A stretch of DNA of 64,000 nt from NCBI GenBank assembly GCA_003640385.1, contig RCAB01000119.1, positions 62,001 to 126,000 of the forward strand. The letters are read 5' to 3'. The translations under genes and the position numbers were made by a program. Shown piece by piece: positions 52,801-64,000 of the stretch (within the stretch, counting starts at the first letter, position 1; the number at the start of each line of letters is the position of its first letter). Source of the DNA: Setaria digitata (taxonomy: Eukaryota > Nematoda > Chromadorea > Rhabditida > Setariidae). The notes under the pieces were generated by a model. It had not been told where the DNA came from, did not search any database, and saw only the letters and a list, made by a program, of their open reading frames with translations.

Positions 52801-54886
52801 CCAATGAAATCACACTGAATAGTAAAAAAATATAGAGGTGACAAATTACATTGGACGATTTAAAGCCGTTAACAGTATAACTCCTAAACCTCAACCTGCT
52901 GAAAGTAAAAAAGCATCAATTTATTGCGTACAAAGGAGCATACAAAATATCATTACCTCAAGCATTTCAGATTGTTCGAAGATGAAGGGTCCAGCAGAGT
53001 GCTTAAAATATATTTCACATCATCACTGAAATCGTCCTGTTCACCCGATTTTAAGCATTCATGTGCCTCCTTAACATCTCGAATCCAAACATGTTCTCGA
53101 TCGACTTTCTTATTACGATCCATTATATCAGTACTTGCATTCGAAGTAACCGTAGCATCCTAAGCGTCAAGACACTTAAGCAAACAGAGAAAACTTGTTC
53201 GAAATTTTTGGATCTACCAAAGATGAAATTTGAATGGCAGATACGCAGTGACTTACAACGTATTTCAGTCACAATTATAAGGATAAATCATACTTCTGTT
53301 TTAGAAGTTATTAAACCCGTTTCTGTATTTTTTGAACGCAATCCAATACTATCATTATCATCCTCATCATCCAACATCCATCTGTGCTTGTATGTAGCTT
53401 TAACTCCCAATGGATACACTTTCTCCGAACTCCCTATTTTTTCTAAAATAAGCAAATATTTATTTTAGATAATATAGACAAGTAATATGTTATTTAATAA
53501 TCCAAGATAGTCCTAACCTCTTCAGTCTACAAAATCAGCCTGTCAAGATGTATTATATACCATTCCGCAAATTTAAATATCACTGCATACTAAATCACTT
53601 CAACTGCAAAATTTCCGACATACCCACAATCACTTCTCACCTTGAGAATTTGCACATTTCTCTTCTGGTCTCGACCGTTTGGCTTGCGGGGGAATTTCAT
53701 TAGTATCTCCAGCATCTTCATCTTCTTCGTCTTCTATTTCGAAGCAAAAAACATCACTGCGCTGCGGATAAGATTCAGGAGAATGGTGTTTAGAAAACCC
53801 TTTTTTCTGTCGAGTTACATCTGATTCAGAAAACTGCTTGGTAGGTGATGATGAATTGGGGGATTTGGCATCAGAAACTGTTGCATGTGTCGTGGAAACA
53901 TCCAATGAAGAGGTCGACGAATGGTTATTTCCAAACTTATTGCCATTGCCTTCTTCATCGCTTTCATCAGACTAGAAATGCAAAGAAATTGAATCTGCTT
54001 TCTGAAAGAGGAAAAAGTGGCTAAACTAATTCATGAAAAACACATGATTACTCTGATAGTGAAATCATCACATACTACTGATCCGATATTATTCATTGTT
54101 ATTGCCTAAATGTTTACCTGAGTTTATAACTTCGCTCTGTATTTAAAAAAAAGGGTTATTGAAAGCAGCTATACTTAAAATTTCCAGCCAATTTCTGGAA
54201 TGATTGCATTCGGTGAAAAAAACGGTAAAAGAGAATGAAAATAACTGCAACGTTTACAGATAAATGAAACATATCAGTAAGTAAAGATGTGAGAAAATAC
54301 AGAAATATACCTTTTCGAAATCTGGAATGCTGACTGTTGGTGAAAGAAATGAGCTACTTGATGGACTTGGTGTACTCACTTCACTAGGAGTTTGGTCCCG
54401 TTTCGGAGATGCAGGTTTTGATGGACTAGAAAAGAAAAAAAAATTTGAGCATATTACAGATGCTTTCCTTAAGTCGAGGTCTCTTATTACAGTTAATGTA
54501 GTCAGAAATCCTGCATCAAACCCAACAAATTTGAAGGATTATGATTTTTACTTTTCTTCCATATTACAATCATTCAACTCCGTGCGAATTCTAACTTCTT
54601 CAAAATATACCGACTTCCACCTACTCCCGAAAATCCCAAGGACGAAACCACAAGAAATATCCGTTTGTTATTCCTGTATATGTAGAAGGAACCCCCAAAT
54701 ACCAAGTATAAAAATGCAGGTACTAGCATTAAAATTAATAGAAACTTACGAATTCAACTCAGGAGATCTTGTAATTGAAGTAGACGGTCTCGGTCGATTG
54801 AATACAGAATCGAAAAGAGCAGCTGCTTTATCTTTTTTTTTCTCACCATAACGACGTATATATCTGCCATTAAAAGAACTCCACAT
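49525..54886 (-). CDS. wapl-1: WAPL cohesin-release factor
   Basis: Wings-apart-like protein, which opens the cohesin ring together with PDS5 and so controls chromatid cohesion and loop length in the nucleus. Exons in transcription order: 54886-54750, 54425-54311, 53971-53641, 53442-53294, 53159-52957, 52814-52703, 52533-52381, 52198-52106, 52028-51914, 51672-51580, 51413-51344, 51108-50984, 50896-50778, 50659-50525, 50335-50224, 50099-49942, 49832-49737, 49593-49525; 794 aa. The N-terminus (MWSSFNGRYIRRYG, FDSVFNRPR) resembles the vertebrate start and is followed by a Ser/Pro-rich, acidic, disordered region. The C-terminal WAPL helical-repeat domain has LAKKCVSSEFRRF, ERCFRVLES, LVPKYVRKEKQFDL, LLVNLLERCNFNRRKL and the diagnostic HMEDSVLASYFALLIGCLL. 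The joins at 51580/51413 and 50984/50896 use less typical sites but are required for frame and similarity. Confidence 0.92.
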
Positions 54887-55567
54887 CGTCAAGTGCTAAC
54901 CAATCTGCAAAAATCAGTTTGTAAAACGAACCACAGAAAACCTAACAAAGAGGAAATCTCTTTCTGGCAAATGACTAATCATTAATTCCTAGCGAAACTC
55001 CAGTACTCCACCAGAGTTTTGCAACATCAAGGCCGTTGCTGATAACAATTAGTTTGATGAGCACTGTCATCGCTGCTCACACTTGACACCCTGTGACGAA
55101 CAACAGCGATGTTATTATCACTTGTCGTTAGTCCAGATTTGTGTCCAATCCTATAACATTGGAGGATAATTTAACTCAATAACAACCTCAAAAAATCATA
55201 GCTTTTCTATTGCACTCGGACGTAATTATTCTTAAAGATACATAACTTTGATCCCGACTGAAGAAAAAAATCTGAACTCAAGGGTTTATTTCAAATAAAA
55301 ATTAATCAAAATACATGGAAACCACTGATCAAGACGTTTAAAAACAAAAACAAAGTGGATGCATATGTAACTTTGAAGAGTGATGAATAACTATTTACTG
55401 GTTCGCTGGCTAACAGACAACAAAGGCTCCCAATAAAAAGAACATTTTCAACTTCGCAACATTTCCATCAGTTTTTCAGCGAAGTCTTTTCAAAGTGCAG
55501 CATATTATTTGAACAACTTTCACGCATGAAATGCCACGTTTAGCATGAGCCATGTTATAATTCAGCA
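54887..55567. other. Gap between HSD17B10 stop and WAPL start
   Basis: 681 nt between two minus-strand genes. It carries the HSD17B10 3' end and WAPL 5' flank. No further gene recognised. Confidence 0.6.
54905..54911 (-). promoter_or_regulatory. Putative spliced-leader acceptor of WAPL
   Basis: TTTTGCAG on the minus strand ends 18 nt before the ATG at 54886; no coding exon is seen upstream. Confidence 0.5.
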
Positions 55568-57144
55568 TTATGGTGGCATTCGCAAGCCACCGTCGAGACG
55601 TATCACTTCCCCGTTCAAATACCGATTCTCGATGATATGGCGTACCAATGCAGCAAATTCTTCTGGCTTTCCTAGCCTATTCGGGAGCGGAACCATATCC
55701 GCTAGAAAAGTTCGTACCTATAACGTGTCAGTTATGGTCACAAATCAATGCAAACCACGTAATTCTACAAAAGTAATAGTGTGGGCAGCTGTAACCTTTT
55801 CCGGAAGTCCACTCATCAATGGAGTGTCAAAAAGTCCTGGTGCAATCGTCATGAAGCGTATTCCATCCTCAGCATAATCACGGGCAAATGCAAGCGTTGC
55901 ACTTACAATAGCTCCTTTAGAAGCTGCGTAAGCACTCTAAAACAAAAAACTGGGGGACTTCTGCACTAAATGCTTCTAATTAAGGAACGCATAAAATTAA
56001 GGTACATAAGATTGAAAGTTAAGAACATTCTTAGGAAGAATTATTAATAATCAAATGCACTAATATTTCTAATAAATGTGGTCAAAGAAATATCAAATAA
56101 ATTAAATGTGCGGTATACAAGATATTGTACTGCATTATTCATCAGTTTTCCCTATTTTCTTGAAAACACAACTGGTATACCTGTCCTACTTGCCCATCGT
56201 AAGCTGCTATAGAGGCTGTATTGATGATCACACCACGAAAACCTAAGCTGTCCTTGCTCTTGTGCGAAAATGTTTCGAGAGCTTGCTGTATGACGTTGAA
56301 TGTACCGAAAACGTTCACCTAAAGCTAGAATGGTCAAGAAAAGAAACGCTTTGGAAAAATCTTATAAGCTAATGCATGATCAAATATGAAACGCAATAAT
56401 CATGTTATTACATCAAATGTTTTCCGAATCAGCTCCATATTGCAAGGCCTCTTTTTTTGCAAATTGTACAGCTTGAATGGATATGATACACCAGCACAAT
56501 TCACAACAGCATCTAATTGACCAAACTTATCAGTCAGGGTGTGGAAAGCACCCGAAACTTCATCCGGAGATCTCACCTGAAAATCAAACTTCTTAACTAC
56601 ACTTCCCATTAATATTAGAAGAAACAGATATTTAGCTTTTTGAAAGTTCACTTATTTTACCTTTATCTGTTCTATCTTGAAGTTTGCAAGCTTAAGTGCA
56701 CGCCTTTGTCTCGGAGTCGAAGATAGACCAGTATCTAGTTTGCCAAATGTATTTCAAAATTCATTTAACCTCATTACTCCCACTTTTTTATTTGAGGGAT
56801 TCATATCAAAAATAAGTGAAATTTTACATCTGCTGCGGCAAACAAACAATTTTGCCCTATTTCCCTCGCCAATGCCTCACCCTTCGATTGCGGCAAATCC
56901 ACAATGACCACTTTCGCCCCATGTTCGATAAGATGTCGAGCTGTTCCAGCTCCTAGGCCCGATGCAGCTCCAGTAACTAATGCTACGATGCCCTAGAAAC
57001 AAAAAAGAAGGAAGAGGAGTAAAAAATACCCAAAAAATACTGTAATTAAAGATCTTGATACTGACTTAGACCAAAGGATTCCGGCAACTTATGCAGAAAA
57101 AATTATTGAATTCATACTTTTACAGAAGCCAAGCATGAGGCCAT
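55568..57144 (-). CDS. HSD17B10: HSD17B10 / 3-hydroxyacyl-CoA dehydrogenase type 2
   Basis: Mitochondrial NAD-dependent short-chain dehydrogenase acting on 3-hydroxyacyl-CoA and 2-methyl-3-hydroxybutyryl-CoA (isoleucine breakdown); the animal enzyme is also a subunit of mitochondrial RNase P. Exons in transcription order: 57144-57118, 56992-56828, 56576-56412, 56318-56181, 55936-55796, 55717-55568; 261 aa, the same length as the human protein. The nucleotide-binding loop TGAASGLG is at about 16-23, NCAG follows VVNCAGVS, and the catalytic triad is Ser155, Tyr168, Lys172 (NTAS, AYAASK). The end [16 protein letters not shown] is the family C-terminus. All introns are phase 0. A TTTTCAG acceptor (ending 57187) lies 42 nt before the ATG. 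A diverged paralogue lies 1.4 kb upstream on the same strand. Confidence 0.93.
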
Positions 57145-58525
57145 AATTCACACCACTCTTCCACGTTTCTAGAAGAAGCTGTCTTTCTGAAAATGAAATG
57201 AAACAGCTAAGTCCACTCGTATATTACTCGACATATCCTGCTACTCAATTTCCAAATCCGAATAAATTTAACACGGTCACGTATCTATAGCAAAGAAATA
57301 TTTACATTTCATATATTCGAGCTACAACTCTAAGTGTCTACTACGGATTAATTCCAAGTCATGAAATTAGCAATGAAAAAATTCCTTGTCTCCCAGTGTG
57401 GCTAAGATTTAAACTACTTAGCAAAATATACCAAGAATAAATGATAAATCACTTTCAATTATGGAGTATGGAGGAACCTTTGAATACACTAAGACTTTGG
57501 AAGAAACGGTATTCGACATGCCCTCCCAGCACAAAACGGTTTTTATTGACAAATATATCGGTAAACCAACATCAATATCAATACATATGCCAAGTTTTCC
57601 TCCAGGTAAATTGCTCCATTCTACTAGCCCAATTTCATTTTACACACGTTTGTCTCAGAGATGAAAAATTTGGAATGATTAACGGACTCTACAAGTAGCA
57701 CACATAATCATAGAAGCCATTCTGGAGAACTGTTCCAGCCTCTTATTTCAACATGTTAAGAGCACTATAGAGCCAAAAAAAAAAAGAAAAAAAAAACAAA
57801 AAACAAAAAACAAAAGAACCAGCAAAACCAACTTACTGAAGTCACAAGTCTAATCTAAAATAATCCACTAATTCAATAATGTGGATAAGGAACGATTGCG
57901 AGTTCCTCACCTGTACCCGCTAAAACAATTAGGAAGACAATAGAAAATACGGTAACGTAAGGACTCCTCTAGCTGAACGAAACAAAGTCTCCACAAAAAT
58001 CTTTATAGCCTACAGGCCGACAAAATTTTACGGCTTCATATGCGGTCCGTCCATATCCCAGCCTTTTACAAGAAACCAATTCAGGTGAAAGAACACCACC
58101 GACATGCTCATAGCACCCAGTTTACTAAGACTGCAGCCGATCGATTATATTGCAATTATTGTCGCAACATCCCTCGTACTTTTCAAATTCACTCCATAAA
58201 AATCTTAAAAATTGCCACGAAACTCGATAACCACCGATCCATTTAAAATATACAGTAGAATTCTGGACATTAGACAAAGAAACAGTGCAGGACCCTTAGA
58301 ACCATTAGCTTTATCAATTAATAACAACTTAGTTAAGAAACAAACGAGAAAAAAAAAACAACAATGGACACTAGCAGCACAAAAAATCACTACACGTAAA
58401 TATACAAAAACATATATACCATGCGTATATAAATATATGGAAAAAAAATCCACACCGAGCAATAAAAATGGATATCGTGTCGTAATTTCATTAAGCACAA
58501 ACATTGAGCCATTTAGTGAACACAA
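57145..58525. other. Spacer between the two HSD17B10 paralogues
   Basis: 1.38 kb with no recognised gene. It includes an A-rich low-complexity stretch (about 57774-57812) and a plus-strand open frame at 57461-57664 whose 49th codon is followed by a possible donor (ccag/gtaaat at about 57606). I do not recognise its translation. Confidence 0.5.
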
Positions 58526-60235
58526 TTATGGTGGCATCCTGAGAGCACCGTCCAAACGAATGACTTCACCATTCAAATAACTATTTTCAAGAATATGTAG
58601 CACAAGAGCAGCAAACTCTTCTGGTATGCCTAGTCGTGCAGGAAGTTGTACCATCCTTTCATATATTTCCAAATTCTACAAAATTAATTTATAATTCTTC
58701 GACATTCATTACGGCAGCATTATTTGGAAAAAAGGAAGAAAAAAAAAACGTAAAAAAAAAACGTAAAAAACATCAATCTTTACCAATTCATTCATGTGAG
58801 AAATTATTAAAGGCGTTCGGAAAATTCCTGGGGCAACTGTAACAAATCGAATACCATCCGCAGCATGATCTTTTGCTAAAGCCAACGCAACACTGTTCAA
58901 AGCACCAGATGACATAGCATCAAATCCCTAAAATTTTGCCACAAAAAGGATTATTACTTTGGTGAGAAAGATATGGATAATAAAAGACATATATACAAGT
59001 AATAAGCTAAGCTTGACTAAAACGAATTCATCCATCTGCAGAATTTAAAAACTTACTTGTCCAAACTGTGGTTCAAACGATGCGAACGACGACGTACTGA
59101 CTATAACACCTCGGCATCCCGACTCATTTTTTTCATTTTGCATTATTAAGTCAAGAGCATGTCGAATAACGCTTAGTGTCCCCACAACATTGACCTTAAG
59201 AAATTAGTGAAACACAGCAAACACTTCGAAATGTTACCATTTACTTTATTTTGAATTACAGCAGTTCAAGCGGGGTATTTAAAATATTATATCATGCAAG
59301 AAATCCTCACTGCTAATACTTGTTTCAAATCTGACAATACTGCTGATTTCTGATCTGTGTTTAATTTATTGAAGCTGAAGGTTTTGCGATTAAAAGAGAT
59401 GCCGGCACAGTTGACCACGGCGTCCAAATGCCCAAATTTATTCTTCACTTTCGATAGAGCATTTTTCACTTCCTCATCAACTGCTATCTTAAAATACATT
59501 GTAATTATTGGGGAAGACCAAATGAATAAAATAAGAACAAGTGATCTTTTAATAAAACAAAAATCTATTTATTCGAAAAAGAAAAAAGAAGCTAAAGTGA
59601 GATTTCTGATTAAAAGTGAATTACATTGGCCTGTACGTATAAACAGTTTTGATTCATTAATTTCGCCAGGAAGGAACCATTTGACATAGGAAGGTCCAAC
59701 ATAGCAACTTTGAAACCGTGCTTCAGCAAATGTTGAACTGTAATTTTACCCAAACCTGAAGCTCCACCAGTTACCAAAGCGACTGCCTCCTAAAACGAAC
59801 ATGAAATTGACATGAACGTTTAAAATCATAATGACTTGATAAACAACCTTAAATTATTTGGATTACAGTGTGCTATGACATCCCATGCCTCCAAAATAAC
59901 ATTTTACATTAAATGTCACAGCACCCTCAATCTACCGTAGTTTATAACGAAATCCCTACACACACAAAAAAAAAAAAAAAAAAAAAAAAGAGGCTAACTT
60001 ATCGCTATTTTCGGAGAGAAATTATATCAGAAACAAAACGTCGTCTAGAATCATCATAAAGAATTAATCACATAAAAATTTGCGAAATGTGCGTTCTTTT
60101 CCTAATCAATTCCTGCTAAGCTCAACTGCCTTAATTTTAATATTCAGATATTTGATTATCCAAGACTAGAACTTTCTGAAGATCCGAACAAAGAGCTTAA
60201 ATTTCAAAATCAAAAAACAGGATGAGTACCTTCAT
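58526..60235 (-). CDS. HSD17B10 paralogue lacking catalytic Tyr and Lys (probable pseudoenzyme)
   Basis: Short-chain dehydrogenase fold, tandem duplicate of the neighbouring HSD17B10. Exons in transcription order: 60235-60230, 59789-59625, 59487-59311, 59194-59057, 58927-58784, 58675-58526; 259 aa, all introns phase 0 at matching positions. The NAD loop TGGASGLG is intact, as are [27 protein letters not shown] and the C-terminal [16 protein letters not shown]. In the active site STSS keeps the Ser (about 152), but the segment aligned without gaps to YAASKGA reads DAMSSGA. Tyr is therefore Asp165 and Lys is Ser169. Dehydrogenase activity by the normal mechanism is not expected. The open frame and splice sites are intact, so it is not an obvious pseudogene. 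The 6-nt first coding exon (Met-Lys) is the weakest part of the model. Confidence 0.85.
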
Positions 60236-61195
60236 ACTGATTCAATCCGCGTAATAAATATTAAAGCCCACGTACTGTCGTGCAATAAAGATTACATTTG
60301 TAAATCTGTAAAATTATGTAAATTTCAAAAAAAAAATCCTCTCGATTATTTAGTCTTCAAATATTTTCCAACAGTTATTACAACAACCTGCACTCTAGAA
60401 GTTGGTCTATCAGGTGATTTCAGGTAATACTCTATATGTATATAATATATACATATATATGCGGCACATAATTACCTGTATCTGTGATATAGGTAGTAGT
60501 ACATATCAATTACAGTATTATGTAAGTAATATATAATAGTTTCATAGTATAGAGCACAAAGCATAAAACCAATTGCATCAACATATTCTCACCTTTATTC
60601 ATATTCCGTTTCATGTTTCGTTGCGTTATGCTGGGATGCTACAACGTATTCCCGTAAGGTTGACAGTTAGAAACGGAACTGTTACGCGGAATTGAAGCAT
60701 AGTTATCATAAGGGTTAGGATGAAGCAAATTTTGCGGTTTTTAAAAAGAAAAGAGAATAGTAAACTAGCAGACTGCAGTAATTTGCTAGTGATTAGGAAC
60801 ATCTGGAATAGTTACGCTTGATGATTGTCTGGTAATAAACAATTATTTTAGAAAAGTAATGACAATTATTATGACAGTTAGAGTTATACGAATGAACTTT
60901 GCTATTTCGTAAAGCCAGAAGTTAATTGCAAAGTTTTATCGTTCTATCTTTTTATGTCTCATTCGGTCATATTTAGTGTGGAGATAACTGAGCTCCCGCT
61001 ATGAGGGATTTCGGGGTCATTTGTAAAGGAGAGTGTACTAGATGGCCACGGTTGTTTCCTTCTGAAGTAAAATTGCTTTCCTAGATGTATTGAATTGAAA
61101 AATCGGTACTAATGCATATGAGCTTTCTGATAGCCTGTGATATGAGTGTGTGTCAAGTTGTGACGAGATTGAAAGAATTAAATATTTTTAGAGCA
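60236..61195. other. Divergent intergenic region, HSD paralogue / BTB gene
   Basis: About 1 kb between head-to-head genes. It contains AT-dinucleotide-like stretches (about 60430-60465 and 60520-60540). It probably holds both promoters. No gene recognised. Confidence 0.55.
61187..61191 (+). promoter_or_regulatory. Putative spliced-leader acceptor of the BTB gene
   Basis: TTTTTAG ends 4 nt before the ATG at 61196. It lies inside an open frame that extends upstream to 61112, but the family similarity begins after the ATG chosen here. Confidence 0.45.
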
Positions 61196-64000
61196 ATGAC
61201 AACGCTATCAACTTGTGCACAAGACGGGAATGGAAGCTTGAATCCGATGTCATTCACGGATCAGCATGGAAATGTCGTATTGGAGCGATTGCGTTATCAG
61301 CGTGACACAGGACGCTTCTGTGATGTTTACATTGTGGTCAAAGATCGTCACTTTTGCGCACACCGAAATATCCTTGCGGCGTGCAGTCCATACTTCGACT
61401 CTATCTTGAGAAACTCGAAAGTTGTAAAAGAACAGGTCTGTTATATTGTTCCGAGTAATTTAAGCAATATCCTGCAATTTCTTGCTGGTTTTCATGTAAA
61501 TTTTATGTGAAGAAGGGTTGAATTAATTAATGGTAGGAATTCATTAGTTGTAAAGAAAGCATTCTTCATTTATAGCTTAGGTGATGGAGATATCAGTACT
61601 GATTAAAAAATTGCAGTTTTTAAAAATGATATATTATTGCTACTACACTTAACCATTATCTTTATGGTTTGATGTTGCACAGAGTGGGCACTAAAGGTGT
61701 CATATGTTTCTTTTTTCTTTTCTTTTTAATTTGCTAATGTCACTATAGTTAATTACAGGTCACTGTGAACTGTCAGAATCCTGCAGTTTTTGAATTATTG
61801 CTCAATTATATGTACAGTGGAAGTGTTGTCATTGATCGCAGCAGTGTGACGGATTTGTTGAAACTGGCCAATAATTTTCTGGTCGGTTTATTTTTTGATT
61901 TTAGGACGAAATACTCTTTGGTGTGCAGTGTTCATTCACTATTTCTCAATCTTTTTCTGATTAAAAATTATTATTTGGTCTTAACTAATATCAAACGGAA
62001 CTGAACGAAACTTGTCATTCCTTTGTTATTTTAGATAACACGAGTAAAAAACTATTGCGCTGAATATTTGGACCGTTATATGGATTCTGCAAATTGCTTA
62101 TCGGTGAAAGAACTTGCTTTGAAATATAATTTACCTGCTCTTTTGAAAAGTGCATGTGATTTCTTCGATGTTAACATCAACAGGTGCTTACTGGAAAGTA
62201 CGGATATCGTTGAATTTTCGTTAGCTCAGTTGAATGCGTTGTTATCTGAGCCAAAATATGCCAATTCGATTTCGCCAGATGTCCATTTGAAGCAAGTTGC
62301 ATTTCATTTTAAAACATTATAATTAATGAAATTGATGAGCTTCAAATTTCAATTAATTTCTGTTAGCAGTTTTCTGTCTTTTGAATCTCTTTTATATACT
62401 GACTTCTTAAATTTTATGTGTTTTTATATCCTTTAATTTAGGCTAATAGTTCACTGGATTGGGCATAATCCAGCACAGCGTGATTCTCTTTTCAAAGATA
62501 TGTTAGCCGCATGTTCATTTGCATCGGTACAGTCCGCTACTTTGGAATATTTGCTGGATTATTCATCTTTTCTTATCAATTCCCAAGCAGCACGTTACAC
62601 ACTAATGCAAAAGATGTATGATTATACTGCTACATTTGTGCTTGACTCACTATTTTTAATATATAAAAATAATATAAAATATAAAAACTTTTCGTAGCCA
62701 GACAGCTGGCTCGAATAAAAAATACCCTTATGTCTCATTCTTATTCCCGGCTTTATGTACAAATGCAGTGCCCTTTATGTGGAATCACTACTGGCAACAA
62801 TCGTTTAATATTTCTCATGTCTCTATTGTTTACTTTCAAAGGTTCGAACATTCAATGCCAATGGCTAAATACCAGGCACAGTATCGAACTCTTACCGCTC
62901 AATTTGGTAGTGAAAGAACAATTTTTTACAATGATGCCCACTTGACATTTGGCAGTAGTTCACAACCCCAATCGCAACCTCATGGCATTTCACAGGGAGA
63001 GAGTGGTTTCGTGAAGTATGAAATTATGGTTTTTGAAATGCATTTCATTTAAAGTTGCATCACTTGTCCATAATTACTGTTTTTATAATGTAAACTCGAG
63101 TTTTCTGTTCCGCAAAATCCTTCAAATAGTAGGGGCTTAATTATATTTAAGGAAGAATGAAACCCAAACATCCTAACGAACGAATGAATTTCCTTTTTTT
63201 TGATAATTGTTTAGAAATGCCAATTACAGCGTTAAGTCGGAAAGTGGGAACTCGCAAAGTGGAAGAATTGGCGATGAAGTTCGAGAAGTAGATAGCAACA
63301 AAGTGCGAGGGCAACCAGATTATAATGAGGAAACAGGGCAACCTCCCGTAATTGGTGCTTCAACGACGCAGGAAGTGGTAATCTCCATTATTTCTTTTTT
63401 TTTTTTTTTCTTTTTTAGTGTGTACTGTGTTTCAAACACTACAGTTGAGACGATTGCCTTGTCAAAATTTTGTTAGAAAATTTGGTAATAATGTGCCTCT
63501 TTGTATTATTACGTGAATTCTCCAATTCAGATGGAGTATCAAAACATTTATTCCAGCATTGATTTTCATAAAACCAAATGAATTTATGGGACATAAAACA
63601 AACTTTAAAAGTTTATAAGGCGATTTTCGTGATTATATTTGTTACTTCTTGGAATGTAGAATATGAATTTTGTTTACGGCGAGAAAAATTTGTTGTTACA
63701 AAACTAATAAGTTTTAAGGTTGGCTTTCAGTTGAATCCTACAGAAGCAAATGATGGTTCTCGTCCTGCTTTGAAACTGAAAATTCATTTGAATTCGATGA
63801 ATATTTTGAATCGTAAGAACCGTCTCTTAGGTTCATTTTATTTTATTTTCTTTCTTTTTTTCTTTTATTCAAATCACTTTATGAGGGAGCAAAAAATCAT
63901 ATTCCTGAAGACTAGTTCTATTCCTTTTTTATCGAATTTTTATAAACATTTGTATGCTGGAATTAATAGATCAAAAGCATTATCCTTTTTTTTCTGCAGC
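61196..64000 (+). CDS. BTB-BACK domain protein, 3' end beyond the window
   Basis: Probable adaptor for a Cullin-3 ubiquitin ligase or a BTB transcription regulator; the deciding C-terminal region is outside the window. Exons: 61196-61435, 61759-61881, 62035-62291, 62442-62615, 62842-63015, 63215-63377, 63719-63812 (or from 63731), with a further acceptor (ctgcag) at 63994-63999. The BTB/POZ domain reads [32 protein letters not shown] and [11 protein letters not shown]. The BACK domain follows ([45 protein letters not shown]). After the BACK domain the sequence is polar and Gln/Ser-rich, with no Kelch repeat or zinc finger yet. Intron 62292-62441 begins GCAAGT, a GC-AG intron; only this join keeps HLK/LIVHW in frame. 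The donor at 62616 and later exons are less certain. Confidence 0.82.

Noticed and set aside
53642..53824. Plus-strand frame opposite a WAPL exon
   Set aside because: Antisense shadow of the acidic/Ser-rich WAPL region; no independent evidence.
62730..62945. Frame with CPLCG, considered as a zinc-finger exon of the BTB gene
   Set aside because: Only one Cys pair, no matching His pair, and its phase does not join the exon ending at 62615. The frame starting at 62842 joins correctly.

Overview
The window is nuclear DNA from an invertebrate animal, most likely a nematode. It is strongly AT-rich, full of poly-T/poly-A runs, and holds intron-rich genes with small exons and TTTCAG-type acceptors. 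At most gene starts an acceptor with no visible upstream coding exon lies 4-60 nt before the ATG, the usual signature of spliced-leader trans-splicing. A filarial/spirurid (clade III) worm would fit the style, but that is an inference from style, not proof. No rRNA, tRNA, CRISPR array or intact transposon was recognised.

Layout, left to right. (1) + 2877-8184: 3' portion of an SH3-RhoGAP gene (ARHGAP32/33 / CdGAPr type). (2) 8185-15431: a 7.2 kb gene-poor stretch with a diverged minisatellite, an 11-bp inverted repeat resembling paired nuclear-receptor half-sites, and a GC-richer patch with an unexplained open frame. (3) + 15432-30645: a complete MRP-type ABC transporter (ABCC, 1561 aa in 33 exons). 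One membrane exon is present as two alternative copies of exactly 156 bp. (4) + 33059-36085: serine beta-lactamase-like (LACT/LACTB family) membrane protein. (5) A minus-strand cluster, in transcription order TMEM185 (42029-40050), DPH4/DNAJC24 (39116-38283) and RABL3 (38307-36649); the last two coding regions overlap by 25 nt. (6) + 42927-47495: heparan sulfate N-deacetylase/N-sulfotransferase. (7) - 54886-49525: the cohesin-release factor WAPL. (8) - 57144-55568: HSD17B10, complete with its Ser-Tyr-Lys triad. (9) - 60235-58526: a tandem HSD17B10 paralogue in which the catalytic Tyr and Lys are replaced. (10) + 61196 to the right edge: 5' part of a BTB-BACK gene with a GC-AG intron.

All complete models were assembled by hand from splice sites, and each closes on a length divisible by three with consistent intron phases. 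The genes are mostly unrelated housekeeping functions: Rho signalling, export, heparan sulfate modification, diphthamide synthesis, cohesin dynamics and mitochondrial fatty-acid/branched-chain oxidation. The most notable observations are the mutually exclusive transporter exons, the apparent HSD10 pseudoenzyme and the overlapping DPH4/RABL3 reading frames.
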